From Bacteroidetes bacterium OLB10 (GTDB lineage Bacteria; Bacteroidota; Bacteroidia; AKYH767-A; OLB10): a DNA stretch of 64,000 nt. Location: the NCBI GenBank assembly GCA_001567275.1, contig LNBX01000011.1, forward strand, positions 55,910 to 119,909. Direction: 5' to 3'. Position 1 is the first letter of the stretch. Every line of letters begins with the position of its first letter. This document shows, piece by piece, positions 1-8,500 of this stretch. Made by a program: the position numbers and the translations under genes. The notes beneath the pieces were generated by a model. The model was not told where the DNA came from. It made no database searches and was given only the letters and a program-made list of their open reading frames with translations.

Positions 1-499
1 GCATCACATCTTCGGGCTTTTGATTATAAATCAACCAATCCTTTAATACACCCACAGAAGTAAATCCCGATTGCTGAAACAGCTTAATACTTGCTTTGTT
101 GGAAGCCTGTATGTAACAAAACAACTGATGGAGATTCAGTGTTTGTCTGGCATAGTTCTTAAGACATTCTATACTCTCAGCGGCATATCCTTTTTTGCGC
201 TCTGTTTCATCGCCAATTAAAATTCCAACACCTGCTCTGCGATGAACAGGGTCATATTGATACAAATCAATAAAGCCGATTGTTTTGAGTGGCTGAAACA
301 ATTGTATGACAAAACGCTGTTGTTTGGTGGTGAAAATATCTGACTGATCCTGTTGTATAAATTCGCCCAGAGTATATTTTGAAAATGGCTTTACGGTATC
401 ACTCAGCAACCAGTTGCTGGTATTGTTTTCCCATTCATACATCAAGGGCAGGTCATCGGGTTCGCAGGCACGCAACAATATATTTTTACTCCGTAACAT
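1..499 (-). CDS. GNAT N-acetyltransferase, RimJ/RimL-like (3' end outside window)
   Basis: The reverse strand is open from an ATG at 499 to the window edge, giving 166 codons; the C-terminus lies outside. The N-terminus (ILLRACEPDDLPLMYEWEN) is the usual first strand and helix of RimJ/RimL-type acetyltransferases. RRAGVGILIG followed by ERKKGYAAES fits the central strand and acetyl-CoA pyrophosphate loop, and IQASNKASIKLFQQSGF is the typical late motif of the fold. The family transfers acetyl from acetyl-CoA to an amine such as a protein N-terminus, a polyamine or an antibiotic; the substrate cannot be read from the sequence. The gene lies 42 nt downstream of the decarboxylase on the same strand and may be co-transcribed with it. 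Confidence 0.85.
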   Translation of the reverse strand, partial: MLRSKNILLRACEPDDLPLMYEWENNTSNWLLSDTVKPFSKYTLGEFIQQDQSDIFTTKQQRFVIQLFQPLKTIGFIDLYQYDPVHRRAGVGILIGDETERKKGYAAESIECLKNYARQTLNLHQLFCYIQASNKASIKLFQQSGFTSVGVLKDWLIYNQKPEDVM

Positions 500-541
500 G
501 CTTCAAATATACGAATGTAAAAAATACAAAGAAGAATTTGA

Positions 542-1201
542 TTATTGCAGTTCAGCTATTACAGTAACCTTTCCTGTAACTTTCTGGTTCATCTGCACAT
601 TTACTTTGGCTGTAAGAGGAAGAAAAATATCCACACGCGAGCCAAACTTGATAAAACCCATTTCAGCACCTTGTTTCACCAAATCGTTTTCGGCTGGATA
701 ATAAACTATTCTTTTTGCAAGAGCACCTGCAATCTGACGTAGTAATACTGTTTTGTTCTGATCTTTTTCTACAACAATGGTTGTACGCTCATTATCAGTA
801 GAAGCTTTAGGATGCCATGCCACAAGATATTTTCCTTTGTGATAGCGGAGATACGGTATTTTTCCACTGATGGGATACCAGTTGGCATGTACATTAAAGG
901 GTGACATGAAAATGGAAACCTGAATACGTTTATCTTTATAATATTCAGTTTCTGTAGTTTGTTCAATAACTACAACTTTGCCGTCAGCAGGTGCAATCAC
1001 GTAATTCTCATTACGAGTAGCCGATCTTTTGGGGTAACGGAAAAACTGTACTATAAGAATAAGAAAAATGAAAGTAACTGTAAATACGAGAAGGCTCAGC
1101 CAGTCCTGTTGTTCACGTGTTGTAAGCACCAGAGCATTTATAATTACAAATGCCGAAAGTGTTCCCAGCACCCAATATTTACCTTCGCGATGTATAGTCA
1201 T
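542..1201 (-). CDS. psd: phosphatidylserine decarboxylase family protein
   Basis: A 219-residue proenzyme that should convert phosphatidylserine to phosphatidylethanolamine at the inner membrane. Two hydrophobic segments (about residues 10-27 and 36-54) anchor the N-terminus. APADGKV (70-76) supplies the conserved Asp, FNVHANW the conserved His near residue 105, and MGFIKFGSRVDIFLP near 181-195 carries the Gly187-Ser188 pair where the chain cuts itself to make the pyruvoyl cofactor. The short form with an FGS motif instead of LGST is the compact type common in Bacteroidetes and archaea. ATG start at 1201. It follows gdhA on the same strand, but the terminator at the end of gdhA separates them. 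Confidence 0.92.
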   Translation of the reverse strand: MTIHREGKYWVLGTLSAFVIINALVLTTREQQDWLSLLVFTVTFIFLILIVQFFRYPKRSATRNENYVIAPADGKVVVIEQTTETEYYKDKRIQVSIFMSPFNVHANWYPISGKIPYLRYHKGKYLVAWHPKASTDNERTTIVVEKDQNKTVLLRQIAGALAKRIVYYPAENDLVKQGAEMGFIKFGSRVDIFLPLTAKVNVQMNQKVTGKVTVIAELQ

Positions 1202-1210
1202 TCAATATTC

Positions 1211-1243
1211 AAATAAAAAGCGGCAGTAATTAAAAACTGCCGC
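1211..1243 (-). terminator. intrinsic terminator at the 3' end of gdhA
   Basis: A perfect 8-bp stem, GCGGCAGT (1220-1227) with ACTGCCGC (1236-1243), has an 8-nt loop and is followed on the reverse strand by a T-rich run (complement of 1211-1219). The gdhA stop codon (1230-1232) lies inside the loop, so the terminator overlaps the gene end. Confidence 0.8.
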
Positions 1244-2507
1244 GTGATTTAATACCTAATTCAATTTTGCTCAACGCATAAATATAAGCTGCAATGCGCA
1301 TGTGAACCTTATACTTTTTGGATACTTCCCAAACATTATTGAATGCCTGTTTCATCCATCTGTCGGCACGTTTGTTGATTTCTTCTTCGCTGTAATAATA
1401 TCCTGTGCGGTTTTGAACCCATTCAAAGTATGAAACCGTTACACCACCTCCATTGGCAAGTATATCAGGAATTACCAATATACCCTTTTTCTCCAGAATA
1501 TGATCAGCTTCATCAGTAGTAGGGCCATTAGCTCCTTCTACAATCAGCTTTGCTTTAATTTTGGAAGCATTGTCTTCTGTAATCTGATTTTCCATTGCAC
1601 ATGGAGCAAGTATATCAACATTCAGAGTAAGTAACTCTTCGTTTGAAATTAACTTTCCTCCTTTATAGCCTTTAATAACACCTTTGTTTCCATTGCGGTA
1701 AGCTATAGCTTTCTCAATGTCAATTCCGTCAGCATTATAAAATGCAGCAGTATGGTCAGATATAGCAACAATTTTTATTCCCTGTGCTGCCAGATGTTTA
1801 GCAGTGATGGAGCCTACATTTCCAAATCCCTGAACTGCAGCTCTGCATTTCTCCGGTTTGAGGCCCAGTTTATCAAGAGCTTCCATAGTTGCAGTCATCA
1901 CACCTCTTCCTGTTGCTTCAACTCTTCCGCGTGAACCTCCAAGGTGCAACGGTTTGCCTGTAACTACACCCGGAGTGAAGGAACCTTTCAATTTACTGAA
2001 TTCATCAACAATCCATGCCATCTCTCTTGCACCGGTATTCATATCCGGAGCAGGAATATCTTTATCCACTCCAAATACATCAGCCATTGCCCCGGTATAA
2101 GCGCGTGTAAGACGCTCCAACTCTCCTTCACTCATTTTGGAAGGGTCGCAGGTTATTCCGCCTTTGGCTCCACCATAGGGAATGTCGGCAATAGCGCATT
2201 TAAAAGTCATCCATGCCGCAAGTGCCATAACTTCACTTTCGTTTACATTTAAACTGTAACGGATACCACCTTTCGATGGGCCTAAGGCTGTATTATGAAC
2301 TACACGGAACCCTTCAAAAACCTGAGTTTTTCCATTGTCCATTTTGATAGGTAAACTACTATAAACGATGCGGCTTGGTTTTTTCATGATTTCATAAACG
2401 TCATCATCCAGTTTCATGATTTTAGCAGCTACATCAAGGCGCTTTATCATTTCTTCAAAAGGGTTATCTTTTTCCTGTTGGTGTTTAACTTTTTTGGTGT
2501 CAGCCAT
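1230..2507 (-). CDS. gdhA: Glu/Leu/Phe/Val-family dehydrogenase, glutamate dehydrogenase
   Basis: A 425-residue NAD(P)-dependent glutamate dehydrogenase, which interconverts glutamate with 2-oxoglutarate and ammonium in the cytoplasm. GGAKGGI holds the catalytic lysine, KGGIRYSLNVNESEVMALA is the substrate-domain signature, and AVQGFGNVGSITAKHL is the Rossmann nucleotide loop. VEGANGPTTDEAD and LANGGGVTVSYFEW are also family-typical. I start it at the ATG at 2507: the in-frame GTG at 2531 adds eight residues but falls inside the predicted -7 promoter box. It stands alone, with its own promoter and terminator. Confidence 0.93.
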   Translation of the reverse strand: MADTKKVKHQQEKDNPFEEMIKRLDVAAKIMKLDDDVYEIMKKPSRIVYSSLPIKMDNGKTQVFEGFRVVHNTALGPSKGGIRYSLNVNESEVMALAAWMTFKCAIADIPYGGAKGGITCDPSKMSEGELERLTRAYTGAMADVFGVDKDIPAPDMNTGAREMAWIVDEFSKLKGSFTPGVVTGKPLHLGGSRGRVEATGRGVMTATMEALDKLGLKPEKCRAAVQGFGNVGSITAKHLAAQGIKIVAISDHTAAFYNADGIDIEKAIAYRNGNKGVIKGYKGGKLISNEELLTLNVDILAPCAMENQITEDNASKIKAKLIVEGANGPTTDEADHILEKKGILVIPDILANGGGVTVSYFEWVQNRTGYYYSEEEINKRADRWMKQAFNNVWEVSKKYKVHMRIAAYIYALSKIELGIKSRGSF

Positions 2508-2530
2508 TGCTTTTTGATTTTTTGTGGGCA

Positions 2531-2560
2531 CGAAATTATGAAAGATTTATATCTAACCAA
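2531..2560 (-). promoter_or_regulatory. predicted gdhA promoter (Bacteroidetes -33/-7 type)
   Basis: Read on the reverse strand, TTG (2558-2560) is separated by exactly 19 nt from TAATTTCG (2531-2538), one mismatch from the Bacteroidetes -7 consensus TAnnTTTG. The predicted transcript would start near 2524 and leave a leader of about 17 nt before the ATG at 2507. Confidence 0.55.
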
Positions 2561-2708
2561 AAGCAGCCTGATTAATATGTTTATTAACACCTTTTATCCT
2601 CAGAAACATCATCATTGTCACCTTAGTCTTCGAGAAAGTCGGTGCTGTAATATGTTAACAACTCAAAAGAGATTTTAACGGAGCACACGTTAAGTTTTAG
2701 GCAAGCGT

Positions 2709-2716
2709 TATTTTTG
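2709..2716 (+). promoter_or_regulatory. candidate -7 box before the giant secreted protein gene
   Basis: TATTTTTG matches TAnnTTTG exactly and lies 28 nt before the ATG at 2745. No clear TTG sits at the -33 distance, so this is only a candidate. Confidence 0.35.
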
Positions 2717-2744
2717 CAAGAAACCACATTTTTTATTTTTACTG

Positions 2745-4025
2745 ATGAGAAAATTATTTGCATTGTTTTTCCTGATTGGCGTTTCAGGAAATGTTTTTGC
2801 TCAAACCCTCAAATCTTTTAGTACCGATCCTTCAGGGTTCCTTGTTGACTTAAAGTCATTTTTTGAAGAAACCAATAAAAAAGAAGCAGAGAAGATCATG
2901 GATGAGTTTAAACCGGTTTATCTGGGAAAGCTAAATGCAGACCAGCAACAGACGGTAATTAAAACCTGCAATGCCATGCTTAAAAAAAGGATGAAGGCAT
3001 TCCCTGACTTTGTAGTTTATACAGGAGTGCTCACAGCTTTTACTGCAAGTGGAAAAGATGCCAAAACATTCTCTGATTGGCATTCAACATTCGAAAAATC
3101 CATTGCAAAGTTGAGTGTAAGAAAATTGGGTGATTTTCTTGAAATATCACAATCCTTGTTTTCAGGAAATATATTATACAGTTCAAGTTCGGTTGAATGG
3201 AGCAGCTATTCCAATCAGTATTCTTTTGGTTTTGATTCATTGCCACGCATAGTGTTTGCCACTACAACATTGCGTTGTACCAGTAAAGGCGACAGTTCAG
3301 TTATTGAAAGCACTCAGGGAGTTTATTATCCCAATAATTTACTCTTTTACGGCAATGGAGGAAAAGTTAATTTTACCCGTGCCGGTCTCTCACCCAGTGA
3401 AGCCAATGCTAGTGTAAGAAAGTACGTCATCAATATGAAAGGTTCTGAGTATAGTATGGACTCTGTTACATTTTCGTACAAAAAATATTTCGAGAGTGAA
3501 TTGAAGGGCCGTTATCACGATAAACTGCTTGCCAATGTGAATGATTCCAATGCCAGCTATCCGCGATTTGTGAGTTACAGCACATCACTTGATATTAAAG
3601 ACCTTGTAAAAGATGCTGATTACAGAGGAGGTTTCTCACTTCAGGGAAGCAAAATGGTAGGCTCAGGAAACCGAAACAGCTATGCTACTTTACTTTTTAA
3701 ACTGAATGGCAAACCACAACTTAAAATGTTGTCGCAGGGATTTATTATCCGGCCCGATCGCATTGTATCTATTAATGCTGCTGCAGTAATTTACTGGGAG
3801 AAAGATTCTATTTATCATCCCGGTGTGGAGTTTAAATATATCTACAAAGACCGTACGGTAACTCTTACCAAAAACGGACAAACAGCCGTGAACAGTCCTT
3901 ATTTCGACAGTTATCATAAAATGGATTTGGATTTTGACCAGCTGATTTGGAAAGTGGACGACCCATTGATGGATCTGAAAATGATTTCAGGAGGTGGAGA
4001 GAGTAACTCCGTTTCGAATCAGTGA
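2745..4025 (+). CDS. giant secreted protein of unknown function, N-terminal part (frame broken)
   Basis: The first 426 residues of a protein whose rest follows at once in another frame. It begins with a clear signal peptide (MRKLFALFFLIGVSGNVFAQ), so the product is exported to the periplasm or outer membrane. The body has many aromatic and beta-strand-like stretches and no enzymatic motif I recognise. The last residues (ISGGGESNSVSNQ) are out of register: in the next frame the same bases read LRFESVNLYSRQRFEKIQG, which continues into the downstream reading frame. Unbroken, the protein would be about 1,475 residues, a length I associate with an uncharacterised Bacteroidetes family. I see no domain that gives a function. 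Confidence 0.75.
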   Translation: MRKLFALFFLIGVSGNVFAQTLKSFSTDPSGFLVDLKSFFEETNKKEAEKIMDEFKPVYLGKLNADQQQTVIKTCNAMLKKRMKAFPDFVVYTGVLTAFTASGKDAKTFSDWHSTFEKSIAKLSVRKLGDFLEISQSLFSGNILYSSSSVEWSSYSNQYSFGFDSLPRIVFATTTLRCTSKGDSSVIESTQGVYYPNNLLFYGNGGKVNFTRAGLSPSEANASVRKYVINMKGSEYSMDSVTFSYKKYFESELKGRYHDKLLANVNDSNASYPRFVSYSTSLDIKDLVKDADYRGGFSLQGSKMVGSGNRNSYATLLFKLNGKPQLKMLSQGFIIRPDRIVSINAAAVIYWEKDSIYHPGVEFKYIYKDRTVTLTKNGQTAVNSPYFDSYHKMDLDFDQLIWKVDDPLMDLKMISGGGESNSVSNQ

Positions 4026-7000
4026 ACCTTTATTCACGTCAGCGTTTTGAAAAAATTCAGGGAATTTCTGAAGCCAATCCACTTTACACTATTCAGCAAT
4101 ATGCCGATAAAAACAATACAAAAGTTATTCATGTTAACGACCTTGCTCAATACATGAAACTAACCGACAATACTGTGCGCAATCTGGTTTTAGGATTGTC
4201 ATCATTAGGTTTTGTGAGTTACGATTCGGATGCGGATAGATTTATTGTTAAAGATAAAGTATCATATTACCTGAAAGCTCAAACCGGTAAGGTTGATTAT
4301 GACGAACTGAAAATTGAGTCTATGATTTCGGGGATGCCCAATGCCACCATCAATCTGTTGAATTTTGATATTAATTTGAGAGGTGTAAGCCATGTTTTAA
4401 TAAGCGATTCGCAGGAAGTTTATATACAACCTTTCGAGCAGGAATTAACCCTTAAGAAAGATCGTGATATGGTGTTTAATGGCAGAGTGCATGCAGGAAG
4501 ACTTGATTTTTATGGTAAAGAATTCGCTTTTAATTATGAGGATTTTAATATTGATTTGAAAAATGTTGATTCCTTGAGATTTAAAGTTCCTTCTGATGAA
4601 GTAGATCAGAATGGCAGAAAGAAACTCATCCCGATAAAAAGTATTTTGCAGCAACTTAACGGGAAACTTTCAATAGACAATCCTTCCAATAAGTCAGGTT
4701 TTGTAGCCAATGACGAATACCCCATTTTTGTGTGTACCAATAAATCATTTATTTATTACGACTACCCTGAAATTTATGGAGGAGTGTATAAACGTGATAA
4801 GTTCTATTATCATCTCGATCCGTTTACCATTGATAGTTTGAACTCACTTACCAAAGAAGGGTTGATATTTGAAGGAAGTATGGTGTCGGCAGATATTTTT
4901 CCTGAGTGGCGACAACAACTAACCGTACAACCTGATTATTCATTAGGTTTTACTACACAAACTCCTGCTGAAGGTTTTACTGCTTATAACGGAAAGGGGA
5001 AATATCGTGAACAGATTAGCCTGAGCCATAATGGATTCTTAGGAAAAGGAGAGGTGGATTACCTGAGCAGTACGAGCAAGTCTGATAACATTGTGTTTTT
5101 CCCCGACAGCATGCATGCTGTTACGCAAAGTTTTGTAATGAGACGTGAGCAGATAGGGAATACTAAATTCCCTGATATTAAATCTGAAGATGTGTTTGTG
5201 AACTGGCGTCCTAAAAATGATAAGATGTATGTGTTTAAACGAAGCCATAATTTCGACCTGTTTAAAGGTGAAGCTATTTTGGACGGCAATCTGGTGCTGA
5301 TGCCAACAGGAGTGAAAGCCAACGGTACAATTACTTTCCAGCAATCGCAACTCATATCCGACAATCATTACATACGTGAACACAGTTACGGATCAGACTC
5401 CGCTGAATTTAAACTGCAGAGTGATATGTCAGATGTGTTGGCATTACAAACCAAAAACGTAAAAGCCAATATTGACCTCGACAAACGAATTGGTAATTTC
5501 AGCAGCAATGGTGGCAGAGCAAAAGTTGATTTTCCGGTTAATCAGTATATCTCTTACATAAGTGATTTCAGATGGTTCATGGATAAATCGGAACTGGAGT
5601 TCGGCAGCTCAGATGCATTGGCTGAAAACAGCAATGAATTTGTATCGGTAAATAAACAGCAGGACTCTTTGAGGTGGACTGCACCACTTGCCTCATATAA
5701 CTTAAAATCATATTTGCTCAAAGGATTTAAGGTAAAGGAAATATTAGTGGCCGATGCTTCCATAATTCCTGATTTGGGTAATGTTGTAGTGGAGCGCGAT
5801 GCGGTGATGCGACCATTGGTTAACAGCAAAGTGATTGCCAATACAACCAGCCGATATCACACCATGCTCAACACAAATATTACTATAACAAGCAGCAAGA
5901 ACTATTCAGGTGATGGTAATTACGAGTATCTGGATCAAACCAAGGTAAAACATAAAATCAGGCTTACGCAGATAGGAGTGGACACATCAAAGCAGACATT
6001 TGCAATTGGAGTTATACCTGACTCGGCTCACTTCTTTATCAGTCCAACCATACAGTATAAAGGCAATCTTCGTATCAATGCAGCAAAGGAACATTTATTC
6101 TTCAGTGGATATGCAATTGTAAACCATCATTGCAGCATGTTCGACCGCAACTGGTTCGGATTTTCCGGAGAAATCAATCCCAAAGGGGTGAACATTCCCA
6201 TTGAGGCACCTGCCAATGAATCAATGCAAAAACTTTATTCAGGAATTTATTTCGGCAGCGACAGCACCATGATGTATCCTGCATTTCTTTCTCCCAAAAA
6301 AGGAAACAGCGATGCTGAAGTTATTTCAGCCGAAGGGTATCTTACTTATGACAATAATTCGAGACAATATACCATCAGCGGAGCTGTTCCAGGAGCTGAT
6401 TCTGCAAAAACATCAGCTATTATTACCAATTCAGTTATACTGGATGATAAAAAATGTGAACTCGCAGCTGAGGGAAGAATCAACCTTACTCAGGATTTCG
6501 GGCAGCTGAAATTAGGCAACTATGGTCGGGTTACATATTCTACTGTGAACGATTCTATCGGATTTGACGAAATTATGGCTGTTGATTTTATGTTTAATGA
6601 TGACGCTTTAAAAGCAATGGCAGAGATGTTTAATTCTATTCCGGCACTGCAACCATTTATGGACGACCGCAAAGTTTATCGCAATGCTCTCACCAATATG
6701 ATTGGGAAAGACAAGACAGAAAAATTACTGAATGAAACCGGCATTTATGGCTCAGCACGTAAGATCCCTTCTGATCTGCAACATACATTGGTACTAAGCG
6801 AACTTAAATTTTATTACAATAAAGAACGTGCATCTTATATTTCTACCGGAAAAATAGGTTTGGGAATTATTGGCAAAACGTATGTTGGACGTATGGTAAA
6901 CGGAAAAGTTGAAATCATGCGCAGACGGAGCGGAGATGTGTTGAATATTTATCTTGAAGCTTTGCCGGATATGTGGTATTATTTCAATTATCAGCGTGGT

Positions 7001-7171
7001 GTGCTGCAGGCAATTTCAAGTGATGTGAAATTTAATAAACCCATTGATGAAATGAAACCTGAAAAACGTGTTGCTAGCGAAAAAGGAGGACTTGAACCTT
7101 ATCAGTTTATGCTCGCTACTGACAGAAAGAAGAACGAGTTCCTGAAAAGAATCAATGATGCCGGTTTGTAA
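4022..7171 (+). CDS. giant secreted protein of unknown function, C-terminal part (frame broken)
   Basis: The remaining 1,049 residues of the protein beginning at 2745. Its frame is open only from 4007, and the apparent GTG start at 4022 overlaps the upstream stop, so it is a continuation and not an independent gene. There is no second signal peptide. Residues about 30-75 (VNDLAQYMKLTDNTVRNLVL then LGFVSYDSDADRFIVKD) resemble a winged-helix fold, which is odd for an exported protein. Long beta-rich stretches follow, with repeated aromatic and Asp/Asn pairs. A single missing base between about 4004 and 4012 would restore one frame. A perfect hairpin ends the transcription unit at 7210-7245. Function unknown. 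Confidence 0.75.
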   Translation: MNLYSRQRFEKIQGISEANPLYTIQQYADKNNTKVIHVNDLAQYMKLTDNTVRNLVLGLSSLGFVSYDSDADRFIVKDKVSYYLKAQTGKVDYDELKIESMISGMPNATINLLNFDINLRGVSHVLISDSQEVYIQPFEQELTLKKDRDMVFNGRVHAGRLDFYGKEFAFNYEDFNIDLKNVDSLRFKVPSDEVDQNGRKKLIPIKSILQQLNGKLSIDNPSNKSGFVANDEYPIFVCTNKSFIYYDYPEIYGGVYKRDKFYYHLDPFTIDSLNSLTKEGLIFEGSMVSADIFPEWRQQLTVQPDYSLGFTTQTPAEGFTAYNGKGKYREQISLSHNGFLGKGEVDYLSSTSKSDNIVFFPDSMHAVTQSFVMRREQIGNTKFPDIKSEDVFVNWRPKNDKMYVFKRSHNFDLFKGEAILDGNLVLMPTGVKANGTITFQQSQLISDNHYIREHSYGSDSAEFKLQSDMSDVLALQTKNVKANIDLDKRIGNFSSNGGRAKVDFPVNQYISYISDFRWFMDKSELEFGSSDALAENSNEFVSVNKQQDSLRWTAPLASYNLKSYLLKGFKVKEILVADASIIPDLGNVVVERDAVMRPLVNSKVIANTTSRYHTMLNTNITITSSKNYSGDGNYEYLDQTKVKHKIRLTQIGVDTSKQTFAIGVIPDSAHFFISPTIQYKGNLRINAAKEHLFFSGYAIVNHHCSMFDRNWFGFSGEINPKGVNIPIEAPANESMQKLYSGIYFGSDSTMMYPAFLSPKKGNSDAEVISAEGYLTYDNNSRQYTISGAVPGADSAKTSAIITNSVILDDKKCELAAEGRINLTQDFGQLKLGNYGRVTYSTVNDSIGFDEIMAVDFMFNDDALKAMAEMFNSIPALQPFMDDRKVYRNALTNMIGKDKTEKLLNETGIYGSARKIPSDLQHTLVLSELKFYYNKERASYISTGKIGLGIIGKTYVGRMVNGKVEIMRRRSGDVLNIYLEALPDMWYYFNYQRGVLQAISSDVKFNKPIDEMKPEKRVASEKGGLEPYQFMLATDRKKNEFLKRINDAGL

Positions 7172-7209
7172 TCAGGAATCAGTCTGATGATTTACCGTAT
7201 TTAATGAGA

Positions 7210-7245
7210 AGGGATGTTTCGGTTATTCTAAATTGAAACATCCCT
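7210..7245. terminator. hairpin between convergent genes, likely terminator
   Basis: AGGGATGTTTC (7210-7220) pairs perfectly with GAAACATCCCT (7235-7245) around a 14-nt loop. It lies between the forward giant gene and the reverse marR gene. The U-tract is weak on both strands, with a T-run some 12 nt downstream on the forward strand. Confidence 0.5.
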
Positions 7246-7273
7246 GATTCTACAATTATTTTTTGAACCTCAA

Positions 7274-7723
7274 TTATTTTCTCAACTTATCCAATAATCG
7301 GTTGAGGGTTTTTGCTTCCTGCATGGTGATGTTAGACATCAGTTCTTCTGTTTCATGCATTTCCGTATCAATTTTTTCGAGTAGTTTGAGTCCTTTTGCA
7401 GAGATCACTACATCAACCAGGCGCTTGTCTGCCGGATGTTCCTTTTGATTCACAAATCCTGATTTGTGCAGCCTTGCAACAATTCTCGACACATCACTCA
7501 TTTTGTCCAGCATTCGACAACGTACTTCACATGTGCTGATAGGAGTGGGATGCTGTCCTCTTAAAATTCGCATCACATTAAATTGCTGCGGGCTTAAACC
7601 AAAACGCAGTAAAAAAGCTCGAAGGTTGCTTTGCAACCAGTTGCTTGTGTAAATCAGGTTGATGCTAGCCTTCACTTTTTCATTTTTAAAAAATGGTTGC
7701 TGAATAGCTTCTTCAATTTTCAT
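7274..7723 (-). CDS. MarR family transcriptional regulator
   Basis: A 149-residue dimeric winged-helix regulator. LSPQQFNVMRILRG is the usual opening of the DNA-binding domain, ISTCEVRCRMLDKMSDVSRIVARLHKSGFV covers the recognition helix region, and HPADKRLVDVVISAKG is the wing with the conserved Asp-Lys-Arg. I start it at the ATG at 7723 because AAGGA lies just upstream and because the longer frame from 7756 would begin inside a terminator hairpin. It sits downstream of yceI on the same strand, a pairing often seen in Bacteroidetes, and probably controls yceI through the palindrome at 8442-8453. The ligand is unknown. Confidence 0.88.
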   Translation of the reverse strand: MKIEEAIQQPFFKNEKVKASINLIYTSNWLQSNLRAFLLRFGLSPQQFNVMRILRGQHPTPISTCEVRCRMLDKMSDVSRIVARLHKSGFVNQKEHPADKRLVDVVISAKGLKLLEKIDTEMHETEELMSNITMQEAKTLNRLLDKLRK

Positions 7724-7730
7724 TATCCTT

Positions 7731-7765
7731 AAAAATAAAAGAGAGTATTTCTTCAATACTCTCTT
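7731..7765 (-). terminator. intrinsic terminator between yceI and marR
   Basis: AAGAGAGTATT (7739-7749) and AATACTCTCTT (7755-7765) form a perfect 11-bp stem with a 5-nt loop, followed on the reverse strand by TTTTATTTTT. It should end the yceI transcript 45 nt after the stop codon. It also lies in the leader of marR if marR uses the -7 box at 7781, so it could act as an attenuator. Confidence 0.8.
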
Positions 7766-7780
7766 AGTTAAATCAACTCA

Positions 7781-7788
7781 CAAACTTA
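7781..7788 (-). promoter_or_regulatory. candidate -7 box of marR
   Basis: On the reverse strand TAAGTTTG matches TAnnTTTG exactly, 58 nt before the marR ATG, but no TTG lies at the -33 spacing. If real, the marR leader contains the terminator hairpin at 7739-7765. Confidence 0.3.
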
Positions 7789-7809
7789 ATATTTACATTC
7801 AGAAATGAT

Positions 7810-8394
7810 TTATTTTTCCTTAATCATTTCAACATTGCTTTTTATCAATACTTCATTACTTACTACTGATCCACCGTTATCCATTGAAGCACTCCAGGAA
7901 ATACCATAATCTTTTCTGTTCAGTTTACCTTCTATTTTGAAGGCAGCTCTTGTGTGTCCATAAGGATCATTAATTGTTCCCATCAAAGTAACATCTAATG
8001 TTATCGAGCGGGTAACTCCACGCATGGTAAGATTCCCTACCATTTTGTACTTTTTATCGGCCACTTTTTTGAATGAAACACTCTTAAAAGTGATGTCAGG
8101 ATATTTATCTGCTGCAAAAAAATCGTCATTTCTCAGGTGGGCATCACGTTTGTCATTATTGGTGGTGATAGAAGCAGCCTTTGCAGTGAATTCAATTTTG
8201 CTGTCTTCAAAGTCTTCCTTTGTGGATGTCATAGTAGCATTAAAGTCTTTGAACGCTCCATCTATCTCTGAAATCATCATGTGAGTGACACTGAAACCAA
8301 TATCAGAGTTAGCTACGTCTGCATTCCATTTGGTTTGTGCATAAAGGTTCACCGAAGTAAACAACACAACAACACTAAGCATTAATTTTTTCAT
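7810..8394 (-). CDS. YceI family protein
   Basis: A 194-residue exported lipocalin-like protein. A signal peptide (MKKLMLSVVVLFTSVNLYAQ) is followed by TKWNADVANSDIGFSVTHMM, the diagnostic YceI opening. FTAKAASITTNNDKRDAHLR, DDFFAADKYPDITFKS, GNLTMRGVTRSITLDV and KLNRKDYGISWSASMDNGG are further family blocks. YceI proteins bind long polyisoprenoid or amphipathic molecules in the periplasm; the physiological role is not settled. The gene has a well-formed promoter at 8421-8450 carrying a palindrome, and a terminator after it, so it is a monocistronic unit likely repressed or induced through the neighbouring MarR protein. Confidence 0.92.
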   Translation of the reverse strand: MKKLMLSVVVLFTSVNLYAQTKWNADVANSDIGFSVTHMMISEIDGAFKDFNATMTSTKEDFEDSKIEFTAKAASITTNNDKRDAHLRNDDFFAADKYPDITFKSVSFKKVADKKYKMVGNLTMRGVTRSITLDVTLMGTINDPYGHTRAAFKIEGKLNRKDYGISWSASMDNGGSVVSNEVLIKSNVEMIKEK

Positions 8395-8420
8395 TTTTCT
8401 ATACTTTTTTGATTACGCAG

Positions 8421-8450
8421 CAAAAGTAGCTTAAATAATCAATGTTGCAA
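8421..8450 (-). promoter_or_regulatory. predicted yceI promoter
   Basis: On the reverse strand TTG (8448-8450) is followed after exactly 19 nt by TACTTTTG (8421-8428), a perfect match to the Bacteroidetes -33/-7 consensus. This is the best promoter match I found in the window. Confidence 0.7.
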
Positions 8451-8453
8451 CAT
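8442..8453. promoter_or_regulatory. palindromic operator candidate for MarR on the yceI promoter
   Basis: ATGTTGCAACAT is a perfect 12-bp palindrome covering the -33 element of the yceI promoter. MarR dimers bind palindromes of this kind, so a protein bound here would block RNA polymerase. No second copy is obvious before marR itself. Confidence 0.45.
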
Positions 8454-8500
8454 CGAATTATTAAGATTTACTGAATATGACTATTGGTTTAAACGTACTT

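Noticed and set aside
4004..4025. Programmed ribosomal frameshift in the giant protein gene
   Set aside because: No slippery heptamer of the X-XXY-YYZ type at the junction and no clear downstream stem; breaks of the same kind occur in many unrelated genes of the window.
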